A stretch of DNA of 22,266 nt from Paramarasmius palmivorus (taxonomy: Eukaryota > Basidiomycota > Agaricomycetes > Agaricales > Marasmiaceae). The notes beneath the pieces were generated by a model. It ran no database searches. It had not been told where the DNA came from and saw only the letters and a list, made by a program, of their open reading frames with translations. The stretch is taken from contig JAYKXP010000362.1 in the NCBI GenBank assembly GCA_037176845.1, forward strand, positions 1 to 22,266, written 5' to 3'. Below are positions 9,505 through 20,618 of this stretch, piece after piece; within the stretch, counting starts at the first letter, position 1; every line of letters begins with the position of its first letter. A program made the translations under genes and the position numbers.

Positions 9505-12500
9505 TCATAACCTATCATAACCTCCAGTCGAAAGCGACGGCGGTAAAGCATCGTCACCATCTCCACAGGTAACATCTTCCTCATTCGTCAACTCCAACTC
9601 CACTTCTGCACCCTGTTCGAACACATCCCATTCCAGATAACAGTTTGTCTTGTATACTTCCCCGTTCACTTTGACGCTCTGGTAGCCCGAATGAATCCAT
9701 GGTTACACGTACTCGCAAAAGAACACGAACCTTGACATAGATATTCCCTTCTCCAAAGTTTGTCGACTTGATCGTAGTCGTCGTACCAAGTACCGGATTT
9801 GTGAAGGATACTGATGGGAAGTATGGCGATGAGAGGAGAACTTGACGTGTAGCAGGTAGGGGATAGAGCCCGATGAGGTAGAAAACGACGTAACTTCCCA
9901 TCGCGCCGGAGTCTATGACCAAGGTAAGGACGTGCTGTCAGGCGTATAAAAGAGTCGTACCGTCATTTCCAGGCAGCCCATTCAAACTCGTGTTAAACGC
10001 CTCACTGATTGTCTGCCTTACACGTTGGGCTGACCTAGCTGGTTGGTCGGCGTAGTGATACATGTGCGGTATTTGTTGGGAAGGTTCATTGGTCGAGTCG
10101 AAGTAAGTCTGTTGGATGTTCGAGATTAGTTTATTAGCCAGGAGACAGAAGGAATCTCTCACATGCTCAAAGATCCAGTCGAGCCTCTCGACAAACTTTT
10201 CGGATCCGCCTTGAAGCTCAATTAACTTGGCAGTATCTTGCGGAACGTACTGCAACTCAAATGAGTCCTTCATCAATGAAGGGTAACTGTAAAGCCGCCG
10301 TACCTGTGAATACTACTCCAGACCATCAGTTCTCCCAGCCAAAAACTATCATCAAAAAGCACTCACCACAATCGGCGAACTCTCATAAAACCCATCTCTC
10401 CGGATAGCATTCAAGAAACAAGTCGCTTTCAGGGGATCGTTGACACTACAATGCCTTGGATCGGTGTAGTTCCATGTTCCGTTGGCGAATTTGGGTTGCA
10501 TAAATCCGACGATGTGGGGTGCGTCGGGTGCAACAACGTCAGGATTCCAAGAGTTGATGAAATTGGTTGCGCGTTCGGCGTACTGATGCTCCACATGAGT
10601 CACAGTGAGGAGACGGAGAAAAGGGTGCGTACCTTTTGCGCATCAGAGGTCTTGCCGAGTAACTTGGCTACTTGTGAAATGGTAAAGTCGTCAAAGGCGT
10701 ACTAAGCAAAAGAGGTTCAATATATAGGGAAAAAAGGAAGTTAGTTCGAGGACCCACTTCTACAGACCGCGAAACCTGTTTCGTATTTGCTCCTCCTCGA
10801 TACGTCGTATCAGACGGTATGTATCCTGTAGAATGTTTAAAGCAAGCCCAAAAATAGTACACACTTCACCTACCCTTCTCGATCCATACATCTGCCTGCC
10901 TTCCTTGAACATTCCAGTTTTTTGGTGCTTTCTCCGCATCGGCGACGAGGGCTGCATAGAGATCCGAAGTGGAGACTTTAAGGTCTTCAGCGTGAGCATG
11001 TAACCTGGCTCTACATCAGGACGGAGCCGATATAAGATGAAGGGGGAAAGCATACTTGACCAAGAATTCGGCTAGGATGGGGTCTCCGTCTGCAAGCCAT
11101 CTAGTGAGCACTATAACAGCAGGTGGCATTCACACACGTACGACTTCCACCTTGAATGAACCTAGGCTCCTGCTATTAGCTCACGGTCATACAAATAAAA
11201 TAACGGTGACCACATACTGTTTGGTACCCATTTCTCTGCACTCTGGCAACCAACCCTCGTGTTTTTGGATGTCGATCATTCCACGGACGATCCGAGCAAA
11301 AGTTTCTGGATCGTGCATTGCCATGAGAGGAAACAGGGTTCGGTAGGAGTCCCACTGTAATCGTTGTCAGCCCCAGAAGTACCTCAAAGGTCAGGCGAGC
11401 GCTTACATTGCAGTAAAAGTCGTCATAGTATGGCTCGGAGGAGATCCAGCCAGGATTCTCGCCGGTATCTGATAGGGGTAGGTCAATGATGCGCAGCTTT
11501 GAACAGTGGGAAATTGAACTGACAATCTGAAGGTGCTAGGTGTGTCCTGTAAAGCTGGGGATCATAATTTCAGCATTGTACAAAAAGATAGGTTGCACGG
11601 GACACGCTCACCGAAGAATATAATAACTCCGTGGTATTTCTATCCACCCCATCCTGGTCTACTCTCACTCTTGTGAGGATATCTCTCCACGCGTCTTCGG
11701 AATCACTAACAACCCTTTCAAAGTCCCAATCCGGTATCTCTTCTTCAGCGTTCGCACATGCTTGGTCCGTTGAAATGAGTGAGACACCAACTCTTGCCAG
11801 AATCGACGAAGTCTGACAAGGGTTAGATGGAAAGCCAACTAGACCACCGTGTTCCGAGCCCCAACCTACGAGAACGATACGGGTAAGAAGTCACACACAA
11901 ACAAAGAGACATAGAACGCACTGTAATAGTGTTGAAGAATATCTGTTCCCCACAGGTCCGGGTAATTGATCTTGTATGGTCCGTATTCGCTGGGTCCATC
12001 GAAATCGTATCCCGAACCTTTGAAGTCAACGCACGCGTAGGCGTTGTATCGATCCGGGCCAAAGGATGCGGCGTAGTTTCCGCTAGCTGTCCTCCAAGCA
12101 CTGAGTGACTGTGTAGCAAGATCAACGAAGCAGAGTACGAACCAGTAATCCGGCCTGTCTCAGGGTCAATTTCCATCCTAGGGTCTATACCGCTTACTTG
12201 GCCATCGTTGGTCACATCCAAGAGTATACGCGGTGTAGTCGATTCGATTGGGAAGGTGTACCGATGTAGAGCTGCTCGTCGGGTCGAGGTGAGCTCTACA
12301 CGGATAGAGTTTGATAGATTAGTTGAAAAGTAGCCCGGGGAGGCAAAGTCGTCTGGTGAACCATCTGCAAGGATCTTTCGAAGGGTTTTTCGGGAAGATA
12401 TTGTTGTTAAGCATTGTTCGAAGGCGGTACAGTTGAGGATTGGAAACAACTTGAAGTTTGATAGAGGAACCGCCTGTAAAATGTGGACTTCAGCTGAGTA

Positions 12501-12902
12501 TGCTCGGTTGTGAGTTGGTGGTACGACTCACACCACCTGTCCCTGTCTGATGCAGTTGCGAGAAACCTGTAACGTTGTATTGTGGGTCTCCGTCGTATCC
12601 TGCATGCTAGAAAAAGACGCGTCAAGATACACAAACGCGTTGGATGAGCATGGCAAGAACTCACATTTCCTGGAGAGTCTGTATCCATCCCAACTTTGAC
12701 CATTCCATGTGGAACTGCTGCACCTGTACTTTACTGAGCATTTTCTCGAGAAGAAAATGTCTCAGAACACACCTGGAAACGTATGCCCCCCGTTCACTGT
12801 CCCAATAAACAAGTTGACGAATGGCAGAGGATCAAAATCTGGCTCATTCCGTGCGTAAACGAGACTGAAAGCTCCGAGCAGATGGACCAAGGAGAACCTC
12901 AT
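9505..12902 (-). CDS. Secreted GH92 alpha-mannosidase
   Basis: Glycoside hydrolase family 92 enzymes remove alpha-linked mannose with Ca2+ help. The N-terminus MRFSLVHLLGAFSLVYA looks like a signal peptide, so secretion or the secretory pathway is expected. I place 18 exons, high to low: 12773-12902, 12665-12723, 12532-12606, 12143-12473, 11922-12086, 11612-11865, 11524-11554, 11407-11468, 11218-11354, 11142-11161, 11056-11089, 10874-11004, 10758-10825, 10633-10701, 10367-10582, 9961-10249, 9731-9912, 9505-9678. All phases agree, giving about 808 residues, normal for fungal GH92. Family motifs: NLFIGTVNGGHTFPG, PHGMVKVGMDTDSPG, GFSQLHQTGTGG, WGSEHGGLVGFPSNPC, SEPYYDDFYCN, GYIPSD, NEPSQQIPHMYHY, and GNDDSGAMGS with the conserved acidic pair. 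The Glu in GFYESSPI corresponds to the likely catalytic acid. The acceptor before YVPQD is uncertain; one at 10304 adds 18 residues in frame. Confidence 0.93.
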
Positions 12903-13456
12903 GGTCACCATCGAGGACAACGAAACCGTGCAAGCCGTCGCTATTTATACGGTTTTTGAGCATGGTTCTTGTTCGTGTTGAGGAGGTCAGCTGAATGAAG
13001 TGTCGAGATGGCCCTGAAGGATGGGAGAAGCGTGCCGAGATCGACAAGAACGTTGCAAGCGGACCGTGAGGGAATCGCTTGGGTCGATGACGAGCGTTCC
13101 CGCCGCCGCCCGGTGCGGTGAAGGCGAGCCAGGAAGTGAGTTTTGGTTATCATGCTTTGGCAATGGATTACAATTAAGCTACGATATTGTACATTGAATG
13201 GACCCAGAACGATTCGACAATATGATATCTCTGCAAACAATCTGTAAGCCTGTCTCGTGTATCTTTGCTAGATGGTCAAGAGTGCAATCCCTGGCTCAGC
13301 TGTCACCACCCGATGCAAATGTGCTCTCGTACAGCTATGTACTGACTTTCACGTAAAGTACCCGGCGCCCTGTTTGAATATTATTTAGATGGACCTTGCA
13401 GCTGCCTGTGACCACCACCAAGGACCCCCAGCTTCCTAGGAAAACTCTGAACTAGA
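12903..13456. promoter_or_regulatory. Divergent promoter region between GH92 and DUF6535 genes
   Basis: The two flanking genes are transcribed away from each other, so this 554-bp stretch should hold both promoters. A TATAAATA box on the minus strand (12942-12949) lies about 40 bp upstream of the GH92 ATG. The short open frames here overlap each other and have no coding character. Confidence 0.6.
12942..12949 (-). promoter_or_regulatory. TATA box of the GH92 gene
   Basis: TATAAATA on the minus strand, about 40 bp from the predicted start codon. It matches the TATA consensus; transcription start not determined. Confidence 0.5.
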
Positions 13457-16029
13457 ATGGTGAGCTTCCCAAAATGAGGATGCCTGAGGGCTTTATTGAC
13501 TCTGTTCGTCGATAACCAGTCAGATAATTCACCGGATACAGGCGCTGCCGAAGGGAACGCTACAGAAAAGAAGCCGACGGCTGATGAATCATTCGACATT
13601 TTGTTGAAGAAGGTTGAGAAGTACGACGAAGAGCTGGTGAAGGGCTGGAGAGATGATATTGATACACTTCTCGTTTTCGTAAGTTCACCCATACGCACCG
13701 CTGACTGTTTCTAACACCTTGTATGGCTATGTAATAGGCCGGTCTTTTCTCCGCTGTCGTCACAGCATTCCTTATCGAATCATATCAGAAACTCGAAGAA
13801 GACCCGGCAGACCAAACAGTCGCTCTGCTCAAACAGTTGGTCTCGTCCCAGCACAATGTGTCCTATGTCCCCGAACCCATCCCACCATTCCAGCCCAACG
13901 CCTCCACAATCCGCATCAACTGCTTCTGGCTGCTCAGCCTCATCTTCAGTCTCACGTCGGCGCTCTTCGGCCTGTTGTGCAAACAATGGGTTCGGGAATT
14001 CCAGCGCGATACACCCACAAGCACACCGGCAGAAGCGTTAGCATTGCGACAGCTCCGTCGTGACAGCTTTGAAAAGTGGAACGTTCCCGCTTTCTTAGCT
14101 GCGCTGCCAATACTCCTCGAGATTGCGCTCATACTGTTTTTCGTCGGCATCTTGGACCTTTTATGGGGACTGCATCGCATTCCATTCATCATTTCGCTCG
14201 TCGCTGTCGGTCTCAGTGCCGGGCTATATTTCATCACCACTCTCCTCCCCACATTGACCATACCAAAGGACCAAAAGTACAACATCAGTCGGCGACATTT
14301 TGAACGGTTATCATACCAGTTCATCTGCCCGTACAAGTCACCGCAGGCGTGGTTGTTCTATCGATTTGTGTGCAAAATCCTTCATCCCTTATCCAAATTC
14401 TGGAAATCTACCAACTATTTCGAGTGGAAATATAAGAAGCTTGCTCCTGCTCTGCGCTACCACATTGAGTGGCCGGCATCGGATTGGTCTTCATTCGATC
14501 TTCGAGTGGTCAGGCAGTATGACCAGCATGTCTATGAACAGGACAGGTTCACGCAGGAAAGGGAAGGCCGATTCAGCCTACAGGTATACCAACTACGCGC
14601 TTTTGAATGGGCAGTCACAATGTTCCGCGACAGTCCGTTGATGATACCTCCTCTTCAAAATGTGTTGGGAACCATACCCCCTTCTGTTGCAATGTCTGCT
14701 GTGCTCGGCCACTGGGATGTTGCGCTGTGGGTCGACGTTATGAGAGCGGATGTTGAGCTTGCTGTTGCGGATCCCGAGGGGTTCCGAAGGCAATATGTGT
14801 CGCTCCTTCACTTGCCACGGCAGACTGCTATTCCTCGTCCTGTGGTTTCTCAACCAGAAGGAATCAAATTCTTATTCAAACACCAAAACTTGATGACCTG
14901 GACGGGGGAGGACAACTATAGTATTCCTGCTGCACTTGACCAGATGGGTGTGCAAACAGCAGGTTTCCATTTCGTCGCTCCGCTTTCAGTAACGGCAAGA
15001 CTGTGGGCTCACCAGGACGCTGGTGTCAGAAAGCAGAGTCTAGCCCTCCTACAACTCTACAAGGAGTCTTGGAAATCATGCTCAGGCGTCGAGAATGGCA
15101 TTCACGGTCGACACTTCGACGAACGCCTGGCTTTTGTAAGGGTCCTTGCGAAACACATCAACTACACCGATCGTACTTCGGTACTGATAACGAGCAAACA
15201 GGGTCGGGAGTTCATTCGGTTCATTCACCACGAAATCATCACCCAACGGCTCGATGTTTATGCCCCGCTCTTTGATCGTGTTGAATGGTTGCGAGCTATC
15301 GAAAGGATAAGAGAAGCAGGAGACTTACCCTCCGACTACTTCACACCACTGCCAAACCCGGAGGATGAACCACCCGATTTACCGCCCCTACCTCCTACCC
15401 GCTATTCCCTCGATACCCAGCCGGATGTCGAAGTTGATCACGATTCCCAGGCGCTAGGTTCTCAAGACGTCGGAGAGGCATCTGATGGTGAAGACACGCT
15501 TGGGATTCAGGTTGTTGGCAGCACCACCATTGCGAACTCGGATAGAGGCGATAACCCGGGCAGCTCTCCCGTCTCACGGAGAGGACATATCACGTCTCCA
15601 GAAGGTGGTGGTCGTCTGGAACATTCAGACACTCGGGCCGACGAGTCTGTCGACGCAACTCAAGGGTCAGATAGTCAACCTTTGGTAGAGGCTATGGGTG
15701 CTAGCGTCGACATCGAGATCGTGCCACTAAAAAACACCGACACCGCATTCTCGGAACAGGGTATACACCACGACACGAGTGATCCAAGCACCTCGGAACA
15801 TACAATCATTCGAGGAGCTTCCGAAGCGGCTACTTCTCCAGCCAGTTCAGATGATACGCCAAATCGGTCTTCATCACTTGGTATCCATGCTACCGGAGCT
15901 GCAAGAGACGCAGAGGCTGATGTTAGCCCAAACCCAGTAATACAACCTCTCAGTACCGCATTTTCCGAAGGGCAAGAAACAGAAACAGAACATAGAGCTT
16001 TACATCCTCCTGTTTGCGCAGGAGGATGA
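13457..16029 (+). CDS. DUF6535 multi-pass membrane protein, paralogue 2
   Basis: Unknown function. Exons 13457-13459 (the ATG alone), 13520-13678 and 13738-16029, with introns of 60 and 59 nt, both phase 0, the same architecture as the gene at 5568. Predicted length about 817 residues. Conserved parts: [88 protein letters not shown] and [11 protein letters not shown], giving four membrane segments and then a soluble region. From the RYSLDT segment (about 15400) onward the tail is low-complexity, rich in Ser, Thr, Asp and Gly, probably disordered, and without the WW domain found after paralogue 1. The 3' end is open to revision: an intron at 15937-16021 (GTAATA to GCGCAG, phase 0) would replace the last residues with a short acidic tail ending at 16096. 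Confidence 0.92.
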
Positions 16030-16096
16030 ACAAGATCCAGGCAAGGATATGGAGAACAGTGGATCGATACCTCTGCGAGATATGGCAAGTTCATGA

Positions 16097-17276
16097 GATG
16101 AACTATTTTTTCGGTGTTGTTTGAAGCGCTGGAGCGCTGATGACTTTTGCGTTTGACAGTATCGCATACTGTGCCGGACCATATAGACGTCTAGCTGGCT
16201 TCCAAGAGGCCATTCAACAGTGTCAATTGTGCCAAATTATAGGCTCTCTTACACCTTTCTCTGCCTCTGCCGCACGTTCTTCGAGGTTTTGTGCCTCTCG
16301 GTCCAAACCTTCTCCCTTTCCCTTCTCCCATTCGCATGAACGGTGGCAGTCTGGTCATCCTCCCAACCGCGATGCTTCGCCAGACGTGCTGCCTCGAGCT
16401 CCTTTACATCAACACACCCATTGTCCGAGTACTCAGAATCCTCACCATCGATGATAACGTCAGCAATGAATACAGAAACGCGATCTCCACACGCCTTCCA
16501 ATCCCTCTGCTTTATGTGTGCCAACTCTCTGGGTACCGACCCCGAGAGCTCAAACGTTCAAGTTTCGCGGTGAGGATGATAGCGTGTGGGGGAAAGAAAT
16601 AGTCAGAAGATGGCGGATGAAGGAAGGTTACGCGAATATACGGTCATTCTACGATTGCTTTACGGTCGCGCGGTCTGGTGTTTTTGTTTACTGTTCCCGA
16701 TTCTATGTTTCAAGGGGTAGGTTGTATTGTACCTTGTTTCAACCTAGACTACCTTTGAATGTTCAGCGTGCTAGCCTACTTATCCCTAAGTACACGAGAG
16801 AACCTACTCGGATAGCTGTGGTGGTCTGGCGGAGCGCGTCCGATCGACGCGACGTTGAGAAAGAGTCTGAGTTAACCCTGGGCACGGCATCCATTCACAG
16901 GAACGTTCGGCGTATGCCGCCAACAATTCCCAGCCGCAGTTTGGGGGCTCTTTCAAATTTCATTCAATACCTTTTCGTCGAATCAGCTCAGATTTTATTT
17001 TCGTATTTCTGTTATCTGCTTGTTTTCTACAAGTTCTCTCTGGGATTGCAGTTTTGCATGCCGTCTATGAACGTCACCGGTTGCCGGATCGGATTCCCAC
17101 ATCGAATAGGTTGCCACGAGAGCGGCAAGGGCAGCTGCCAGGAGACAATGTCACGATGATTGATGTTTCTCTTGTGCCTCTCAGGCTTCACCACAACGGC
17201 CACGTACACATATCGAAGGCTGCTGTACATAGAAGCACATTCACAGTCACCGACATAAACCTTATACCTTACGAAA
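16097..17276. other. Intergenic with an orphan minus-strand coding-like stretch
   Basis: On the minus strand, 16249-16560 is open and reads like real protein (charged, with KQRDWKACGDRVSVF and KELEAARLAKHRGWEDD), but it has no ATG and an in-frame TGA lies just upstream. It may be the last exon of an unrecognised gene or a gene remnant. I could not assign a family. The 213-codon plus-strand frame at 16518-17159 begins with GTG, is rich in Cys, Arg and Ser, and is not supported. The remainder should contain the P450 promoter. Confidence 0.4.
16249..16560 (-). pseudogene. Orphan coding fragment, unknown family
   Basis: An open stretch of about 100 codons on the minus strand ending at a TAA (16249). 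Composition is soluble and highly charged, with an Arg/Lys/Glu-rich C-terminus. No start codon is available in frame before a stop. It overlaps no known gene and lies tail-to-tail with the DUF6535 gene that ends near 16029. It could be an exon joined by an intron to upstream sequence that I could not find, or a relic. Confidence 0.3.
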
Positions 17277-19800
17277 ATGACCCCCGTAATCCAAATCAGA
17301 CCCACCGACGTCGTCATCTTCTCCGTTGCACTGTACATCGTACGGGCTCTTATACGAGGTCGCAAGAAGGGGTATACGACACCCTTGAATGGTCCACCAA
17401 CCAAGAGCATCGTTTTTGGTCTATCCCGATACCTCAACTCTGTCGATGACCCGGGGAAAGTGATGGAGGATTGGGCAGGGGAGTATGGGAGCGTATACAA
17501 GATTCCGACGGTTTTGGGTGGCACAAAAGTGGTGATATGTGATCCAAGAGCAATTAGGGACTTTTATTCAAAGGAGACATTCACGTATGTCGGCACCCCG
17601 ATTGCGAAAACCTTTATCGCGCGTGTAGTGAGTTGCTTCAGTAGCTTTTCATGGGAATTAGTGACTGAGATTTGCGTATCTAGTTTGGGCGAGGGTTGCT
17701 TTGGTCTGAAGGAGAAAGTCATAAAAGGTGCGTTTTCACCTACCCAGCTCGGCTTTCATGACTTACAACTTTGTAGGCAACGAAAAGCTCTCACACCCGC
17801 ATTCAGTAATGCCGCAATTCGACGACTTACATCCGTTTTCTACGACTCGGCATATAAGGTACTCCTCTTCATCTGTCTGTTTACCTGTACATTATATTCA
17901 CGCCTTTCCAGCTTAAGATCCACTGGGACAACGAACTCTTGAATCATCCCGATGGTCTCATTATAGACGTCCAGAACTGGATGAATCACATCTCGTACGT
18001 CCCTGCTTAATTACAATCACAACCGACACTTATATGTTTTTCAGCCTCGACAGCATAGGGATTGCCGGATTCTCACACGACTTTGGCTCTCTCGACGGTA
18101 AACCCTCTGCTATAGTCGATGCCTTCGAGTCCATCGGGTCGTCCAAACCCTCACCCGTTGGCACCGTTATATTCCTTCTGTCTTTCGTATTCCCGTTCCT
18201 CAACAGTTTGCCAACGGAAAGATCGAGGATGCTGATGTCGTTGAAGAGGAGTATGAGGGAGATTGCGGACGTGCTTTTGGAGAGGTCTAGGCAAGCTAGA
18301 GAAGAAGGCGGTGCGGAGGACAAGAGTATCATTGGGCTGTTGAGTAAATCGAGATCTAGTTCTACTCGATAGAACGCTGACTGGGTATAGTCAAGGCAGA
18401 AAGTGCTGGTGGAGAGTTGCACATGACTGAGGAAGAGGTTTTGGCTCAAGTACGTGTTTCGAAGTGATATTGACATATAGTCATTGCTAATTTGCATTCC
18501 TGGCAGATGGTACGTGTGTCTTGGAATCGCGCATGACTTGCCTCACGTCCTGAATGACCTTCGTAGAACGTACTGTTACTTGCAGGTGTGTCCCAGTCTC
18601 TTGGTTGATGCCAGCGGCTCACTTTTCTCGCAGGTTATGAGACTACATCCAGTTCGTACCCAGTTATTACTCCTTAACCCTAGCTAACCACCTTTCTCGG
18701 TTTTCAGTTAGCCTCACAGTACGTCCAGCCCCTTAGAGACTGTTATACACACTTACCCGGCTCTTAGTGGGCCCTCATCGAGCTTGCCAAGCAGCCGGAG
18801 AAGCAAGAACGTCTTCGCAAGGAGCTCCTTAGCGTATCAGGAGGCGCCGACCCCACCTGGGACCAACTTATGGGCTTAGACTATCCTTATCTCGACGCCG
18901 TAGTCCATGAAACGCTTAGAATGCATCCGCCTCTGGGTGAGACCGCTAGAGTGGTATGTAGATCCTGTCGTTCTCGCCTTACCTATCCCATACTAACTTC
19001 ATCCTCCAGGCAACCGAAGACGACATCCTCCCCCTTTCCGCACCATTCACCACTGCAGACGGCCAAGTCGTCAATAGCATCGCCGTGACCAAAGGAACCA
19101 CCGTCAGCGCGCCTATTAGGTGCATCAACCGCGCAGAGGCTATTTGGGGTCCCCGGGCGAAGGAGTTCATACCTGAGCGGTGGTTGAACTTTTCGGAGGA
19201 CGATAAAGATAAAGCCGATACGGAAAAGGAAGCCAATAGTAAAATTGATTGGATGAGGACCGAGGAAAAGGCAAAGTTGTGGGGAGAAGATGGTATACCA
19301 CCAACTGTGAGAGAAGTTCAGGGACATAAACATTTGTTGACGTTCTCGGATGGACCGAGGACGGTCACGGCACCTGAGACCCACCCCCCACAATAAACAA
19401 CCCCCCCATCTTAAAATACACATACAATCCCGCTCCCCCCCCCCCCCACCAACCCCCCCCCACCCTGTGTGTGTGACCCTGCCAACCCTTCCCCCGTCCC
19501 TTAAACCGCCCAACATAATTAAACTTCATACTACACCACTAACCCACCAGGAAGCTTTGCGTTGGCTGAGATTCAGTTCCGAAATGTGCAGTTCCATGAA
19601 CAGCATGAGGCTGCACCATTCTTGACAAAAATAGCGGCGCTTATCGGTACTCATCAGGAACTATACCGTTCTCCTTTGACGATCCAGAAACCAAGATTGG
19701 TTTTGCAGAGATCGATTTTGCTAGGCCCGTAAAGTTGAGGGGTGCGATGTGTGCCAAGTTACCGATGAGGGTGAAGCGGGTCGAATTATGGTGTAGATAA
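17277..19800 (+). pseudogene. Cytochrome P450, disrupted at the haem-binding loop
   Basis: Microsomal P450 monooxygenase by motifs. The N-terminal anchor is near VVIFSVALYIVRALI. Exons: 17277-17627, 17684-17727, 17777-17858, 17912-17994, 18045-18343, 18391-18449, 18507-18509, 18567-18585, 18634-18651, 18708-18718, 18768-18953 and 19010-19363, all in phase (503 codons). They encode FGRGLLWSEGESHKRQRKAL (helix C), MNVLLLAGYETTSISLTW (I-helix), HETLRMHPP (ExxR at 18909), PERW (19172) and TFSDGPRT, the start of the haem loop. The Cys-x-Gly that should follow is missing: 19364-19550 is C-rich and carries a stop. After a good branch site and CAG acceptor, SFALAEIQ resumes at 19551-19575, then an intron (19576-19634) and a final exon (19635-19800) with FSFDDPETK and PMRVKRVE. 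Without the haem ligand it cannot be active as written. An assembly error in the C-rich tract is an alternative. Confidence 0.85.
19364..19550 (+). repeat. C-rich low-complexity stretch replacing the haem Cys segment
   Basis: Contains C runs of up to 14 bases near 19437-19450, more C runs to about 19461 and a short GT repeat near 19465-19475. It lies exactly between TFSDGPRT and SFALAEIQ of the P450. No AG occurs between about 19380 and 19549, so a hidden small exon coding Cys-x-Gly cannot be placed in it. Confidence 0.7.
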
Positions 19801-20069
19801 ATTGTACCTTGATATGTACATTATGATATTTCCTGTGTACTCTTTGGAGACTAGCATGGCTTGCTCATACACGTACCAACATCACACCCTCAGTAGAACT
19901 TGAGCTTGCTCCGTCGTTCCTCCAAATCCACCATTAATTGGCTAGAAATGACCATTGGAGGCTATATCATACAACGCGACTTCTATTGGTGGTCCCCTTG
20001 TGGGTCAGACGGTAAGTTGGCCTAAACTAGGAGGTCTACTATATTAGGATAGCCATGCGGTAGTTTTTC
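19801..20069. other. Convergent 3' intergenic region
   Basis: Between the end of the P450 on the plus strand and the small minus-strand gene. No gene or RNA recognised. Confidence 0.5.
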
Positions 20070-20614
20070 CTACAGGTTACCGGCGTCCCTGACGGTTATC
20101 AAAATGGATTGAATGATCGTAACGCTTAGCCCGAAGCCTACAAACGCCACCGGTGACGTTGCGATGCTCACTAGCGCAGCTACACAGTCAATCCACTTCT
20201 TCTTTTTCGCCTTGAGCTTCATGACGCGTGCCTCCGAGCTTTGATGGCGTTTGGTAACGTTATCTGAAGGTCTCCAATTTTGAAGAGGGATGGACAATTG
20301 TGAGGCCGCTGCTCTAAATCGCGTGTTCAGTGTACGCTCGACTCGGAGAGTACAGTTTCAAGTCCAGGTTTTGACTCCTGTAAAAAGATGAAATGACTTT
20401 GAGGTTGTATACAAAGCTTATCATGGAGTGAAACATAACCTGAGCGTTGTTAGTTAAACGGAGTTACACTGAGAATGTCGCAGGTGTGTTGCATAAATTC
20501 AGAGTCGTGTCATAACTCACGGAAGGAGATTGGTGCATCCTTGGTTTCCTGTCTGGTCTGCTCAAATCTAGATGCGCGGTTATAACGAAGATCCCAAAGG
20601 AGGCTCTCAGACAT
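20070..20614 (-). CDS. Small hypothetical protein with C-terminal membrane segment
   Basis: Not recognised. Proposed exons are 20521-20614, 20376-20439 and 20070-20313 (introns 81 and 62 nt), giving about 133 residues. Exon 1 begins MSESLLWDLRYNRASRFEQT; the next join gives SFRYVSLHDK. The last exon contains LSIPLQNWRPSDN, a Lys-rich patch and a hydrophobic stretch around WIDCVAALVSIATSPVAFVG and SVTIIQSILITV, likely one or two membrane passes near the C-terminus. The second intron uses a weak GTCAAA donor but a good branch and TTTAG acceptor. Without it, exon 2 runs into a TGA at 20327-20329, so a one-base frameshift and a decayed gene are the alternative. Confidence 0.5.
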
Positions 20615-20618
20615 TTTA

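Noticed and set aside
11823..12449. 208-codon uninterrupted minus frame as a separate gene
   Set aside because: It runs through introns of the GH92 gene; only parts of it match the family, and splicing gives the better product.
9505..12902. Glutaminase A-type (DUF4965/DUF1793) identity
   Set aside because: First impression from the C-terminal half; the full set of motifs (HTFPG, GNDDSGAMGS, NEPSQQ) is that of GH92.
13863..14336. 157-codon minus-strand frame
   Set aside because: Antisense shadow of the conserved DUF6535 membrane domain.
16518..17159. 213-codon plus-strand open frame
   Set aside because: Starts with GTG, has no recognisable domain, is rich in Cys, Arg and Ser, and overlaps a more coding-like minus-strand stretch.
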